DNA of 64,000 nt from Cranoglanis bouderius (Eukaryota; Chordata; Actinopteri; Siluriformes; Cranoglanididae), in the NCBI GenBank assembly GCA_023630585.1, contig CM042552.1:20177569-20241568 (forward strand). The letters are read 5' to 3'. The notes under the pieces are model-generated. The model saw only the letters and a list, made by a program, of their open reading frames with translations. It ran no database searches and had not been told where the DNA came from. This document shows, in pieces, positions 1 through 10,559 of the stretch (position 1 is the first letter of the stretch; each line of letters opens with the position of its first letter). The position numbers and the translations under genes were made by a program.

Positions 1-70
1 AATTAGGACTTATCTTAAAGTGAGCTTATCCTTGAGCATGTTTTCTTTACTGGAGAGCACATCGAATTAA
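1..70. repeat. Copy of the 59,235-59,304 flank, joined to a poly(A) tract
   Basis: These 70 bases match 59,235-59,304, the flank beyond the right end of the third duplicated segment. There the sequence goes on into unique DNA next to caskin1. Here it runs into an A-tract and then into the left part of the duplicated segment (the counterpart of 52,438 onward). The join lies in adenines, so its exact base cannot be set. I infer that the window opens on the tail of a further repeat unit lying to its left. Confidence 0.8.
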
Positions 71-330
71 AAAAAAAAAAAAAAAAAAAATGAATGAAAC
101 TGAGTTAAACCGCGTCAGAACTTTTTTCACCTTTATTGTGAAATTGCAACCTATAAAAATCAAGTGACAAACACCCAGAAATGTTTTAGGGAGAAAAACA
201 AAAAACTTCCAATACCCAGCTTGCATAAGTGTGCACACCCTTTTATAACTGGGAATTTGGCAGTGTTCAATATACACCAGTCAGATTCAAACTCACGTAT
301 GACATTACTGATTGTGTAAATGTATAAGTT
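69..330. mobile_element. Left end of a Tc1-like DNA transposon relic (truncated)
   Basis: The stretch has the character of the long terminal repeats of fish Tc1-like elements, with phrases such as GTGTGCACACCC and TATAACTGGG. In copy 3 the outermost end is kept, about 52,371-52,415 (CAGTGGATATAAAAAGTC, then ACACACCCC). In this copy that tip is missing because the duplication join falls in the poly(A) tract. No transposase reading frame is linked to it. The family assignment rests on recall of such ends and is moderate. Confidence 0.5.
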
Positions 331-484
331 TACTTTTATAGGCTCACAATGAGAATAAACGGATTTAAAATTTATAACTCCAACATATTTCATGTAATTT
401 CATTTACAATAAATTATTTTATTACATATTAATAAATAAATATCAATTTGTGACAATATATTAGGACAGGAGTACTGCCACTGC

Positions 485-889
485 ATGAACATCTGTGCCA
501 CTTGCAAAGAACCGCAAAGCAACACATACAGTTTGTGGTACAGTAAGAGCATGGCTTCAGAGCGTCAGATCTGTGATTTCTTACCCAGAATAAAAGCTGC
601 TCTGGAACAGGTTATCCGTGTAGCACAAGTTACCATGGTGGTGAAACCCATTAAAAACCAGTCCATCTTGTTGAAACCAAAAGAAAAACAGGGTGTGCTC
701 AATCTAAACTCAAACTTACATGGGTATCCACCTAAACTGGTTCCGTGTTCCTGTGTAAGTTGTTACAATAAAAAAAAAAAACGTGTTAATATAAATTTAA
801 AGGCAATGATACTACGCCACTACGCCACTATACCATCCACAGATTACAATGTTTTAAACATTTTGTCTACATTTGTAAGGGTTGAATAG
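485..889 (+). other. Unrecognised open frame, 134 codons
   Basis: The open frame starts with MNICATCKEPQ and is repeated at 52,832-53,137. The copies agree up to the lysine run at a poly(A) tract, where one extra A in copy 3 changes frame and ends it after 101 codons. No domain, signal peptide or membrane segment stands out. It sits between transposon sequences, with no flanking splice signals that I could confirm. It could be a captured gene piece, part of an uncharacterised repeat, or chance. Confidence 0.2.
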
Positions 890-1064
890 TTTGTAAAGAG
901 GACTTACTATGTGCTTCTTATGAACAATGTGCCCTTCAGCCATGTCCCTGATTTTTTTTAACCCTTCCTGAATTGGTTATTTTGATTTTCCAAATCAAAA
1001 CTGAAAATTCACAGTTTGAATCTATTCTTAGATAATCTGATACATAACTGTTCAGAGACTAATA

Positions 1065-2251
1065 CAGTTGCAAGATCCAAATTATTCAACCCCCATTGCA
1101 AATCAGGTTATTGTCAAAATTTACAGATTTTCAGCTGTTTGCAATGAACAAATCAAATCAACACAATGAATGCTTCCAGTGGTTTCCTAAATTCAACTGA
1201 AAATGCAACTTATGACTTCTCCACTTTCAAAATTATTCATCCCCCTGAATAGAATCCCTCACAACAGCACAAATATGCAAAACAGGTGTTGTCTCAAGCA
1301 CACTTGATGCAACTAATCAAGGGCTTCATTAATTGCACAAGGTGCGCTTGAGCTGGATCACATGAAATACCTGAACTGGCTAGGGGAAGAAAATGCATGA
1401 AATACCTGGACGGGGCAGAAAAACGAAGCTATCAACGGCTGCAACCAGATTTGTGAGAAGGCAGGTTGTGAAAAACTATGGAGTGACTGCAAAAGACCTG
1501 CAGCAAGACTTGGTGACAATAGGCACTGAGGTTTCAGTGAGCACAGTATGGTGCGTATTAAACGCAGAAGGTTTCCATGCCAGAACTCCAAGACGTACAC
1601 CACTTCTGACCCAAAAGCACAAGAAAAGTCAGCTCAAAATCATATAAATAAGCCACAGAAGTTTTGGGATTCTGTTCTATGGAGCGATGAAACAAAACTG
1701 GAACTTTTCAGCACGATGGATCAGTGATATGTCTGGAGAAAGAAGAATGAAGAAAGAACACTCTGTCCACAGTCAAGCATGGTGGTGGCTTGGTGATGCT
1801 CTGGGGCTGCTTTGCATCCTCTGGCACAGGAAACCTGCAATGTGTGGAAGGCGAGATGGATTCATTGAAGTATCAGGAAATCCTAGGAGAAAACTTCATG
1901 CCATCTGTTAGGAAGCTGAAGCTTGGGCGTCATCCACTGGACCTTCCAACAGGACAATGATCCCAAGCATACCTCAAATTCCACCAAGGCTTGGTTGCAG
2001 ACGAAGTTCTGGAAGATTCTACAGGGCCATCACAGTCACCTGACTTTTTGATTTGAAGAAGTCGGTTGCAGCACACAAACCCAAGAATATTACTGAACTG
2101 TTGAATTTGGGGAAACCACTTGAAGCATTCATTGTGTTGAACTATTTCAATTGCTTTTGTTTGATTTGTTCAGTGCAAACAGCTGAAAGTCTGTAAATTT
2201 TTTAAATAAACCTGATTTGCAATGGGGTTTGAATAATTTTAATTGCAACTG
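1065..2251 (+). mobile_element. Tc1-like transposon, inactive, copy 1
   Basis: Inverted ends of well over 100 bp bound the element. Both begin CAGTTGCA and share ATTATTCAA and TTTCAGCTGTTTGCA. A TA lies on each side (1,063-1,064 and 2,252-2,253), as expected of Tc1/mariner insertion. The interior reads as a Tc1 transposase in pieces. There is a helix-turn-helix region at 1,393-1,647, then a WSDETKLELF-type motif near 1,685 and a QDNDPKHT-type motif near 1,955. These lie in different frames with stops between them, and the expected last acidic motif is not found. The element is dead as an enzyme source. Its middle (1,715) is the left breakpoint of the 17-kb tandem duplication. Confidence 0.88.
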
Positions 2252-2253
2252 TA

Positions 2254-2710
2254 TTTGGTTTGGCAAGCAGCAGGTATGCTTTATCTCACAAGGCAGAGTC
2301 GGTCTGTTTAACTTATCTCTTAGTCACTAATGCTGTTTATGTTATAGCGATACTTTCGAGAACCAAGCAAATACTTTAAGGTATCTCATTCTAGCTACAC
2401 AGATGAGTCTTGACTATAAGTGTGCTTTGAATCCCTCTGTTGAGTTCTATTCCTGTTGCCCAGTTTCTATAACTAGTGTAAAAAATTGTTGACAATAAGC
2501 TACCTAATATCAAAAGCCCACATGACTCCCTCCTATTTTCAAACCAAACTTAAACCAATAAACAATTAAATATGACATATAAGTAAGCAAGTTATGTGCA
2601 AGTTAAGTGCATATTTCAATGAAGTATTGAAACTAGATGAACCAGTGGCAATATTTCTTAGAAAATACTGTGATCAGTAGTTTGAAAGCAAATATTTGTT
2701 TATAGATTTT
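2254..2710. other. No gene seen
   Basis: AT-rich DNA between the Tc1 element and the LINE insertion. I see no coding exon, RNA gene or repeat beyond its membership of the duplicated segment. It recurs at 19,221-19,677 and 54,609-55,065. Confidence 0.5.
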
Positions 2711-2727
2711 GATTAATTTGAAGGCCC

Positions 2728-3352
2728 TGAGGTTACAGGGAGAAGAGGTAAAGAAGGTGCAGGATTTTAAGTACTTGGGTCAACAGTCCGGAGCAATGGG
2801 GAATGTGGAAAAGAAGTGAAGAAGCATGTGCAGGCAGGTTGGAATGGGTGGAGACAAGTGTCAGGTCTGTTGTGTGATAAAAGAGTACCAGCAAGAATGG
2901 AAGGAAAGGTGTACAGGACAGTAGTGAGACCAGCGATGTTGTATGGTTTGGAGACAGTTGCACTGAGTAAAAGACAGGAGGAAGAGTTAGAGGTAGCAGA
3001 GCTGAAGATGTTGAGGTTCTCTTTAGGAGTGACGAGGATGGATAGGATCAGGGATGAGTACATCAGAGGGACAGCACATGTGAGATGTTTTGGAGACAAA
3101 GTTAGAGAGGCCAGGTTGAGATGGTTTGGACATGTTCAGAGGAGGGAGAGTGAATATATCAGTGAAAGGATGCTGAGGTTAGAGCTGCTAAGCAGGAGGC
3201 CGAGAGGAAGACCAAAGAGGAGGTTTATGGATGTAGTGAAGGAGGACATGAAGGTAGTCGGTCTGATAGAAGAGGATGCAGGGGATAGGGCTAGATGGAG
3301 GCAGATGATTCGCTGTGGCGACCCCTGAAGGGAACAGCCGAAAGGAAAAGAA
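2728..3352 (+). mobile_element. 5'-truncated RTE-type LINE with 17-bp target duplication
   Basis: The translated tail (170 codons from 2,816) carries the C-terminal region typical of RTE-clade reverse transcriptase proteins: YRTVVRPAMLYG, LRWFGHVQRR, RRPRGRPKRR and RWRQMIRCGDP. Only the end of the ORF is present; the reverse transcriptase and endonuclease domains are absent. The insertion is bounded by a 17-bp direct repeat (GATTAATTTGAAGGCCC) at 2,711-2,727 and 3,353-3,369, so it arrived by target-primed reverse transcription as a truncated copy. The clade name is by motif recall. Confidence 0.85.
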
Positions 3353-3369
3353 GATTAATTTGAAGGCCC

Positions 3370-4477
3370 CTTTTCACCCAAAGCCCTGGTATACAACAAA
3401 GTTAGCCAATACAAAAGTCCAGCCATGCCAAAAAACATCAATTCCCTTTTGATGTCAAGTTTTTACTTCAACATTTAGACATGGCTTGCTTTTATTTAAA
3501 ACTGGTTTTCACAAAGAGATATCTGCAGATTCCACTGACTCCATTGACTCCAATGTTGCAGATTCCACTGACTCTATTGACTCCAATGTACAGTGAAAAG
3601 CTACCTTTTCCACTCAATGCACAGATCACAATGGACCACCAATGGCTGTCTAGCCTTAGTTAGGAGGAGAGGTGTGTGTGGCACTGTGGCCATACTTAAG
3701 CATTGGCTATGGGGGGACAGAAGAGTTACAGGTATAGCTCAGGGCTTTTCATGAAGTGGTTTAGATGCAATTTGTAAAAGTAATTTGTAAAAATTTGTAT
3801 ACGTACAAAACTATCCACAATAGCTCTTAGCATTAGGCTTCATAGTTCCTATGAATATATTGTAAATGAAATACTGAGAATACTGATGAAATGATTTATG
3901 TTTGAGTTATGGCAAAAGGAACACTCACAAAACTGAAGATCTGTCAGTTGTTACCTGTTTTGTTTGTCACTGTGTACAAGTAAACCTTGATTCCTTAGAA
4001 CAGATGACAGCAGATACCACTATTACCTCACCCAAACAGGATTCAGTTCAAATAAAGCATCGAGCCAGGGTTATCTTGGAGCATCAGGGTGGTGTTCAGA
4101 ATTTTCCTGAATACAGGTTAGGCAGGCACAACTGCCAAGCTTCTTTAATCTGATTATTAGATGCCTTACAACTAAAGCATTTGCTGCAAATGAAACTATA
4201 CCTGATCCTGGATTTAGTTTACTCTGTTTACCATAAACTTGGAATCGACCAAACAAGTATGTAGCTTTAATAGAAGTTAACCCTCCTGTTACATATATAC
4301 ATAATCGTCATCTAGTTGCATAGCTGAGGGGTTTGATGATGCATCAGGATTTTTGAAATAAGGATACTCTAGGCATATATCCAGATCCAGAAATCTGGAT
4401 GTAAATATTATTCATTTGAAATACGTTTTACTAATAAAATGGGCCTAGCCACAAGAAGTCTACTCAATTATTTTAAT
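3370..4477. other. No gene seen; part of X
   Basis: Contains a short direct repeat (CAGATTCCACTGACT near 3,528 and 3,560) and small open frames of about 60-83 codons with no recognisable product. In unit 2 most of it is gone: a 281-bp deletion (copy-1 positions 3,307-3,588) and a 1.03-kb deletion (about 3,990-5,020) remove the LINE's right flank and the SINE. Confidence 0.5.
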
Positions 4478-4773
4478 CTCAGTGGTTAAGAAGTTGGGCT
4501 ACTGATCGGAAGGTCGTGAGTTCAAATCCCAGCACCGCCAAGCTGCCACTGTTGGGCACTTGAGCAAGGCCCTTAACCCTCAACTGCTCCCCGGGCGCCG
4601 CAGCAAAAATGTCTGCCCACTGCTCCGGGTGTGTTCACGGTTTGTAGTGTGTGTGTGTTCACTACTCACAACTCCTAATGTGTGTGCACTAACTTGGATG
4701 GGTTAAATGCAGAGGACAAATTCCAAGTATGGGTTACCATACATTGGCCTTTACATGTCACTTTCACTTTCAA
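4478..4773 (+). repeat. tRNA-derived SINE (V-SINE-like)
   Basis: A pol III-like head is visible, with an A-box-like AGTGGTTAAG stretch and a B-box-like GAGTTCAAATCCC near 4,518. A conserved fish SINE core follows (AAGCTGCCACTGTTGGGC, then GAGCAAGGCCCTTAACCCTC). The copy at 56,832-57,110 shares it; unit 2 has lost it by deletion. The head resembles a tRNA but cannot be folded as a functional tRNA gene, so I annotate it as a repeat. Confidence 0.7.
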
Positions 4774-4777
4774 GTTG

Positions 4778-6139
4778 TAATTGTTGAGGACTTCAATATA
4801 AATTTCTATCATCTACAAGAACAGTGTTTGTGTCTATATTAGTTTCAGTCAATCATAACACAACAGGACCTAGTCCTTTTTGTGGAAACACCATCAATTT
4901 AATAGTGAATAGTTTAATAATTACACAACTGAAAAAGCACTGGTTAAAGAAGTAAATGACCTACTACTGGTCTCCAATCAGGGTTGTGTCTCCTCCCTTG
5001 TGTTGATTCATCTCATTGTGGCTTTTAATACGATAGATCATAATATTCTCCTAGACAACATGGAAAATTTCGTTGGGGTTTAAGGACGGCTCTTAGCTGC
5101 CTGTTATCAGTTTGTAAACGTTAATGGTGCCCTCTCTATGAATACAATTATAAAATGTGTTCAGCTCTGCCATGGGTATGTCTATAACTTTGCATGAGAG
5201 CTCATACTTGCCAAATGCACTGGAATGCTTTCATGCTCAATGTTCTGTGACAGAAAAAAAAACTTTAAGTAAAGAATCTTGAAATACCTGCTCATGGCAA
5301 GGCAGTAAACAATGTAAACATTGTATAGAAGATAGAAAGCTTGCCAGAAAATTCCACAGGACTTGGGTCTGGTTCAGGAGTTGAATTAAGTTATGTTCTG
5401 CAAATCATTATTTGTTGTTATAATTTATGAATTAATAATCATTCCTTTTTCTTGTAGCCCTGTTTCCATTGTTTTCCAGTGTTCCAGTTGTAATATGAAT
5501 ATGAATACAGATACGAATATTTGGTGCATTAACCAAATACAGATACAGATAGTGGCATGGGTTTATATACAGAGTTTGCAAGCTCACAAAAGAATTTAAA
5601 ATAAATTTCTTATATTTAAAATTTAAATGTCGCATCTCATTAAATAAAATTACATTTTATTTCTGTGGTGTCTTAAATAAAAATTCAAATCTCGAAAATA
5701 CAGATTGGGCTGAATCATCCTGGATTCCCAGGGAAAAGTTAGATGCTTTCAAAGTTATCAACCTCAGTATTTAGTCAATCACTGTCATCAGCCATGCTTG
5801 TGCCAGGACTGTTACTTGAGGTGAGGTGAGGAGAGGAGGAGAGAAAGTTTAAATGATATTCAAAGGAAAAATACAACATCTGTTTGATGGACCTTGATCT
5901 CATGAAGATATTTGATTAATGTGGTTGAATTCTGGTCAAGTCCCTCTAATAATTTACGTTATAGCAGCTACAAACAGTCGTTCTATCACTGCATGTATGT
6001 GTGTTTAATTTATGCATTAAATGTAGCTGCATTTCCAGCTCCAGTTCCACACTCCCATGTGGAGTTTCATGTGTCCATTCTTGTTTCCACCAGGTTCTTC
6101 AGTTTCCTCCCTTTGGCTATGATAAATTGCCACTAGCTG
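4778..6139. other. No gene seen; part of X
   Basis: AT-rich sequence with several 60-75 codon open frames on both strands, none recognisable. It recurs at about 20,674-21,796 and 57,115-58,377. Copy 3 carries its own small deletion near 57,705, where GGGTCTGGTTCAGGAG and the sequence after it are lost. Confidence 0.5.
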
Positions 6140-6167
6140 TGCAGGAGTTGCGAGCATAGTGTTCTGT

Positions 6168-6298
6168 GGTGACCTACAGTAGGTTACTGACCAGGGTGCA
6201 TTCCAGCCTTGCGGCCATCGTACCTGGGATAGGCTCCGGATCCACCACGACCCTGACCAGGATAAAGTGTGTAAGATGAATAAATAAATAAATGAATG
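6168..6298. repeat. Short interspersed repeat ending in a tetranucleotide tail
   Basis: The segment CTGGGATAGGCTCCGGATCC followed by CGACCCTGACCAGGATAAAG and an (AATA)n/(AATG)n tail is a common dispersed fish repeat. Equivalent copies lie at about 21,825-21,955 and 58,409-58,539. Overlapping open frames are incidental. Confidence 0.6.
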
Positions 6299-6969
6299 CG
6301 TTTTGTGTCCATAATTCATAAAGTTTATTTATCATACTTCCACATACTCTCAATATGCTTTACATGGAAGAGGTCTCCAAGGATCATTTCACCAGGGTCA
6401 AACACATTAGCCAGTTGAGCATGTACACAAAATAACTCGAATGTTACATAGATTTATTATTTTTTTTAAATTTATTATTTTTTTACAGGATATAAGGTTT
6501 AACTCTCTAATGTCCACCTTTAGCAGAATTAATTAAACATGATAAAGGATTGTCATAAAACTAAAATTACCAACATGGAGAGTTGATAGAAATATTGCTC
6601 TGCAATTATATAACACATATACACTAAATGATGTTCTTTTGGCCGCTATTGTCTTGACTGCAAGCTCTCTCCAATGGGCCAATGCATATGCAAAACATAA
6701 AATCATAAAAACATCATCTCATTTTGCATCTTAAACACAAATACCCAGACCCACACCCCCACACACACACCCTAAACTCTGTCACACAAACACACAGAGG
6801 GCTGTATTCAGAGTTGAGTGTGGATTTAATATTGAAATTGCTCATTCAGACCACAGACGTAAGAACAGAATCACATTACAAGAGTTATGCACATGGAGCG
6901 GAGTTTGCCTAATACGATTACGGTTACGATTTTTTTTTTGCATCTTAATCAGAGAGACTGCTTAACTTG

Positions 6970-7697
6970 TTAGGCTCTAGAAACTCTAGAGAGGTGGAGG
7001 TTTGCTCTGGAGAGAAGAGGAATGAAGGTTAGTCGCAGCGAGACAGAATACATGTGTGTGAATGAGAGGGATCCAAGTGGAACAGTGTGGTTACAGGGAG
7101 AAGAGGTGAAGAAGGTGTCCTTAGGGTCAACAGTCCAGAGCAACGGGGAGTGTGGAAAAGAGGTGAAGAAGCGTGTGCAGGCAGGTTGGAATGGGTGGAG
7201 AAAAGTGTCAGGTCTGTTGTGTGATAAAAGAGTACCAGCAAGAATGAAAGGAAAGGTGTACAGGACAGTAGTGAGACCAGTGATGTTGTATGGTTTGGAG
7301 ACAGTTGCACTGAGGAAAAGACAGGAGGAAGAGTTAGAGGTAGCAGAGCTGAAGATGTTGAGGTTCTCTTTGGGAGTGACGAGGATGGATAGGATCAGGA
7401 ATGAGTACATCAGGGGGACAGCACATGTGAGATGTTTTGGAGACAAAGTTAGAGAGGCCAGGTTGAGATGGTTTGGACATGTTCAGAGGAGGGAGAGTGA
7501 ATATATCGGTAAAAGGATGCTGAGGTTAGAGCTGCCAGGCAGGAGGCCGAGAGGAAGACCAAAGAGGAGGTTTATGGATGTAGTGAAGGAGGACATGAAG
7601 GTAGTCGGTCTGAGAGAAGAGGATGCAGGGGATAGGGCTAGATGGAGGCAAATGATTCGCTGTGGCGACCCCTGAAGAGAACCGCCGAAAGGAAAAA
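6970..7697 (+). mobile_element. RTE-type LINE fragment at the edge of segment X
   Basis: The 217-codon frame (7,022-7,675) is a longer piece of the same LINE family as at 2,728. It ends in the same RRPRGRPKRR and RWRQMIRCGDP motifs and an A-rich tail. No target duplication is visible. Its left edge coincides exactly with the point where segment X stops matching copy 3. I infer that it marks a rearrangement breakpoint rather than a simple insertion. Just beyond it, the IFI44-like fragment A1 lacks its three last exons. Confidence 0.82.
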
Positions 7698-7902
7698 AAA
7701 AACAACTGAAAATTGGTGAAAGAATAAATATTAATCACATTTTAAAAATCAATGTGGGTAAGTTACTACAGAACTACAGTTGTACTATGACACTGACTAT
7801 ATGAACAGTATTCTAAAGTCATATATATTAACATTATGTAGCGTAACAATTCTAAAAGTAATTGTTTTGTCTCATATTGTGAATGTAGAGTGTTCTCCTC
7901 AC

Positions 7903-9807
7903 TTCGTATCCTTCCTCAAGAAACCCCTTTAAGGCTGAGATGATGTCCTGTACATGTACACCGTGGCTATCTTCAGGTTCAAGTCCCATGATATCATTGA
8001 AGACAAAAGGCAAAGTGGAGCCGTCCTTCCCCTTGATGTGATGGGTTTTGTACTGTAAGAAAAAGACACAAATTGTATATTCAATTAAATGTTAATTGTA
8101 TAGCGCGTTTAACAATGGATATTCATAAAGCGGCTTTACAGAAATATATAAATTCAGGATATAAATTTTAAATTGATAAATTCAGCCCTAATGAGCAAGA
8201 CAGAGGTTTCGGTGTTGAGGAAAAACTCCCTGAGACGATGTATATGATGTACTAAAATTTTTTGCTGTGCATTCTGGCTCAGGATCAAATAATTATTAAT
8301 CAATAATTTGAAAGTCCATATTAAACATAACATTGAACTGCTGTGCCTCTTCAGGAGCTGAGGTCGACACCCTGAGGCTTTTACATCTAGTAGACTGGAA
8401 TGAAACACTGCTCACATAAATAAACAAACTTTGCCTGAATATTTGAGTCTGCACCCAGGGCCGATCCTGGGCTCATTTGGGGTGAGGTTTGCTTTTACAT
8501 CGAATAATTCTTTCCAAACCGTGCAGTTCCAAATATCACTGTTTGTGCACTCAAGCGAAGAAGAACAGTGCTTTTTAAATCCAATATCCGGCTGAAGCGA
8601 GGCCTAGACCAGCGTTTTCAAGAGGACCAGGGATTTTCTCTCTGAGCCACTCCTGAGTTTGGAAAGTTTTCACACTTCATAAAACATCTTTTTTTCTGGA
8701 AGTGTGAAAATGACCTTAGTTTAAATAAAACTGGGGTTTATTTGTCTGCATTAAGAAATCAAACCATTGAATATGTTGAATTACTTATAACTTTTGTGAA
8801 ACTGGTTCCAGATGTTGCATCAACCAGAGCCCCACTGGTGATTCGCTCTTGGAAAACATTATTGACCGAATTTATAAAGCTGGACTTTCCTGCTCCAACT
8901 TCACCAACGATCAGAATCCTGACAAACTTAACATCAGGACTGCTGAGCTTAAAGTTCCTCAGTTTCTCTTCTAAAGTGCGTTTATTCCTATCACAAACAC
9001 AAAAAGTCACAGAAGGATCAGTAACCATCAGTACCACTTCACTTCCTGGTGGTTACTGAATTGAAGAAGAAACTTTTTTTAAATAATATAGTCAATAATC
9101 ATATAAAATTAGAATATGTCAAACTGATATGTGAGCATAAATTAACAGGTTTGACAACATTTAACTGGTTCTGAGGCTGAAATACGAAGAAGTGTGTAAA
9201 TGCTCAGAGTGCACTTAAACAAAGGCTTAAATGATCAAATGGCTATAGATGTTTCTTTTATGGAAGTTAATGCAGCTTACCCCCAAGGCATTATCCTCCA
9301 TGGCTTATCAAACTCTGAAACACAGAAACGTGTGTGTGAGGATAGGGATGTAGATTGATCACTAAACATGAAGCTTTGATATATAAAGCCCTTTGGAAGC
9401 ATTATTCAGAAGGCCTCATCCTTCAACTTGACGACTTCCCTCACCACTGGTGTCCACCAGCACATCCTAGGGTTACACCTATGACAGCCCGATCTCTACA
9501 CAACCTATTTTGAAGGTGTGAGTTCAATTTGCCTTGCGCTTCCAAGCACCCAGAAGGCTCTCATAGGTTGACCAGGTAAATTTGGCTAGTGCCCACTGTG
9601 ACCAATCGAGATCACTATCAAGTGGTGATCAATAGACAGCTGTGCAAATCTCTTTACAAAAGTGTCCAAATCATAAGTCTGATAATTCCATCTTGTCCCC
9701 TGGGAAAACACCTACTGCAAGGCCCCCAGCCTGGGACTAGTGAGAATACGTGAACGTGAACGTGTGGGCCTGTTGAAAACAACAGGGTAGGCTGTGCTTT
9801 ATTCTCT

Positions 9808-9844
<37 letters not shown>

Positions 9845-10047
9845 TAATTTCTTAATTGCAATTCCTTGTCCCATGTGTATAACACTGACTCAAACTATGC
9901 AGACACCTGGAAACATCAATGAACGTTCTCACAAATGCTATATGAATGACTGAAAGGAATTTTTGCACGTGCACTTGGATGGTCATTGGAATTACCTGGA
10001 GATGGAGGTACATGTACTGGTGCTGGTGTGGACTCTGATCCTCCCAT
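7903..10047 (-). pseudogene. IFI44-like gene fragment A1: 5' half, exons 1-4
   Basis: Four coding exons are visible on the minus strand: 10,047-9,996 (52 bp, starts MGGSESTPAP), 9,314-9,281 (34 bp, EFDKPWR), 8,987-8,789 (P-loop GEVGAGKSS at about residues 57-65) and 8,052-7,903 (150 bp, G3-type DIMG). IFI44 proteins are interferon-induced GTP-binding proteins with an HSR1-type G domain. The exon sizes and phases follow complete gene E (52 and 115 are both 1 mod 3; 34 equals 34). The exons for the G4 region and the C terminus are absent, because the gene ends against LINE DNA at 7,697. The donor after exon 3 is AT instead of GT at the position aligned with gene E. An in-frame GT three bases earlier (8,791-8,790) is a weak substitute. 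Confidence 0.85.
9808..9845. repeat. (TAA)n microsatellite
   Basis: About twelve TAA units. The unit-2 copy at about 25,464-25,492 is shorter. It lies in intron 1 of fragment A1. Confidence 0.9.
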
Positions 10048-10544
10048 TTTTTCATTCAATCAACTGAATGGTGGTTGAAAAATCCTGATGAAGAATAATG
10101 AATTTTTTTTTTTTTTAAATAAATGGTGAATTTTCATTAAAGAATCAAAAACAGTAATGCATTTTTTAATGTAGCAGTGAAGTTTAAATGTAGTTTAAGA
10201 CTATATTTCTCACATGCTGATAAGTGAACAGTGATCTGTTATTAAGAAACATAACTCAAAGTTCAAAACTTGGAGCTGCTTCGATACAGTGTTGTAAAAT
10301 ACAATGTAAGTCACTACTGCATTTTATAAATCCCATAAAGATGACTCTGTAGCATCTAACCTCTTCTCATCCTCTGAGAAGCCACATATTAGCCATTCTG
10401 AGAGGTCCGTGAATCATTTATACTCGCAATTTATACCCGCATGGATCTACTTATTTTGTCTACTCTCACAGCGTCAGGCTTCTCCTTGCTGCGTCACTTC
10501 CGGTCCTTACAGACGCTGGTCAACAATAGCGTCGACGGCAAATC

Positions 10545-10554
10545 GAAACTGAAA
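10545..10554. promoter_or_regulatory. ISRE upstream of IFI44-like A1
   Basis: CGAAACTGAAACC contains a perfect GAAANNGAAA interferon-stimulated response element, the site bound by ISGF3 and IRFs. It lies about 500 bp upstream of the A1 start codon. A plausible first non-coding exon lies between them, with a GTGAGA donor near 10,470. Vertebrate IFI44 genes are known interferon targets. Confidence 0.72.
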
Positions 10555-10559
10555 CCAAG

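Larger units (their letters stand above)
69..6969. repeat. Duplicated segment X, copy 1
   Basis: This stretch recurs at 52,416-59,210 with only scattered substitutions and small indels. From 1,715 onward it also recurs as the left part of unit 2. It holds the end of a Tc1-like element (about 69-330), an unrecognised open frame (485-889), a full Tc1-like element (1,065-2,251), a 5'-truncated LINE (2,728-3,352) and two SINE-type repeats. The similarity to copy 3 stops at 6,969: here the next base begins a LINE fragment, while in copy 3 unique caskin1-flanking DNA follows. No host gene is recognised in it. Confidence 0.9.

Noticed and set aside
4481..4560. A tRNA gene at the SINE head
   Set aside because: A- and B-box-like phrases are present but no full cloverleaf with anticodon stem can be drawn, and the same core recurs as a SINE.
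6970..7446. 158-codon minus-strand frame and its relatives opposite the LINE tails
   Set aside because: It is the shadow of the LINE coding strand; the plus-strand frame carries the recognisable RTE motifs.
8742..9059. 105-codon plus-strand frame
   Set aside because: Opposite strand of the IFI44-like P-loop exon, which has the GEVGAGKSS motif and splice sites.
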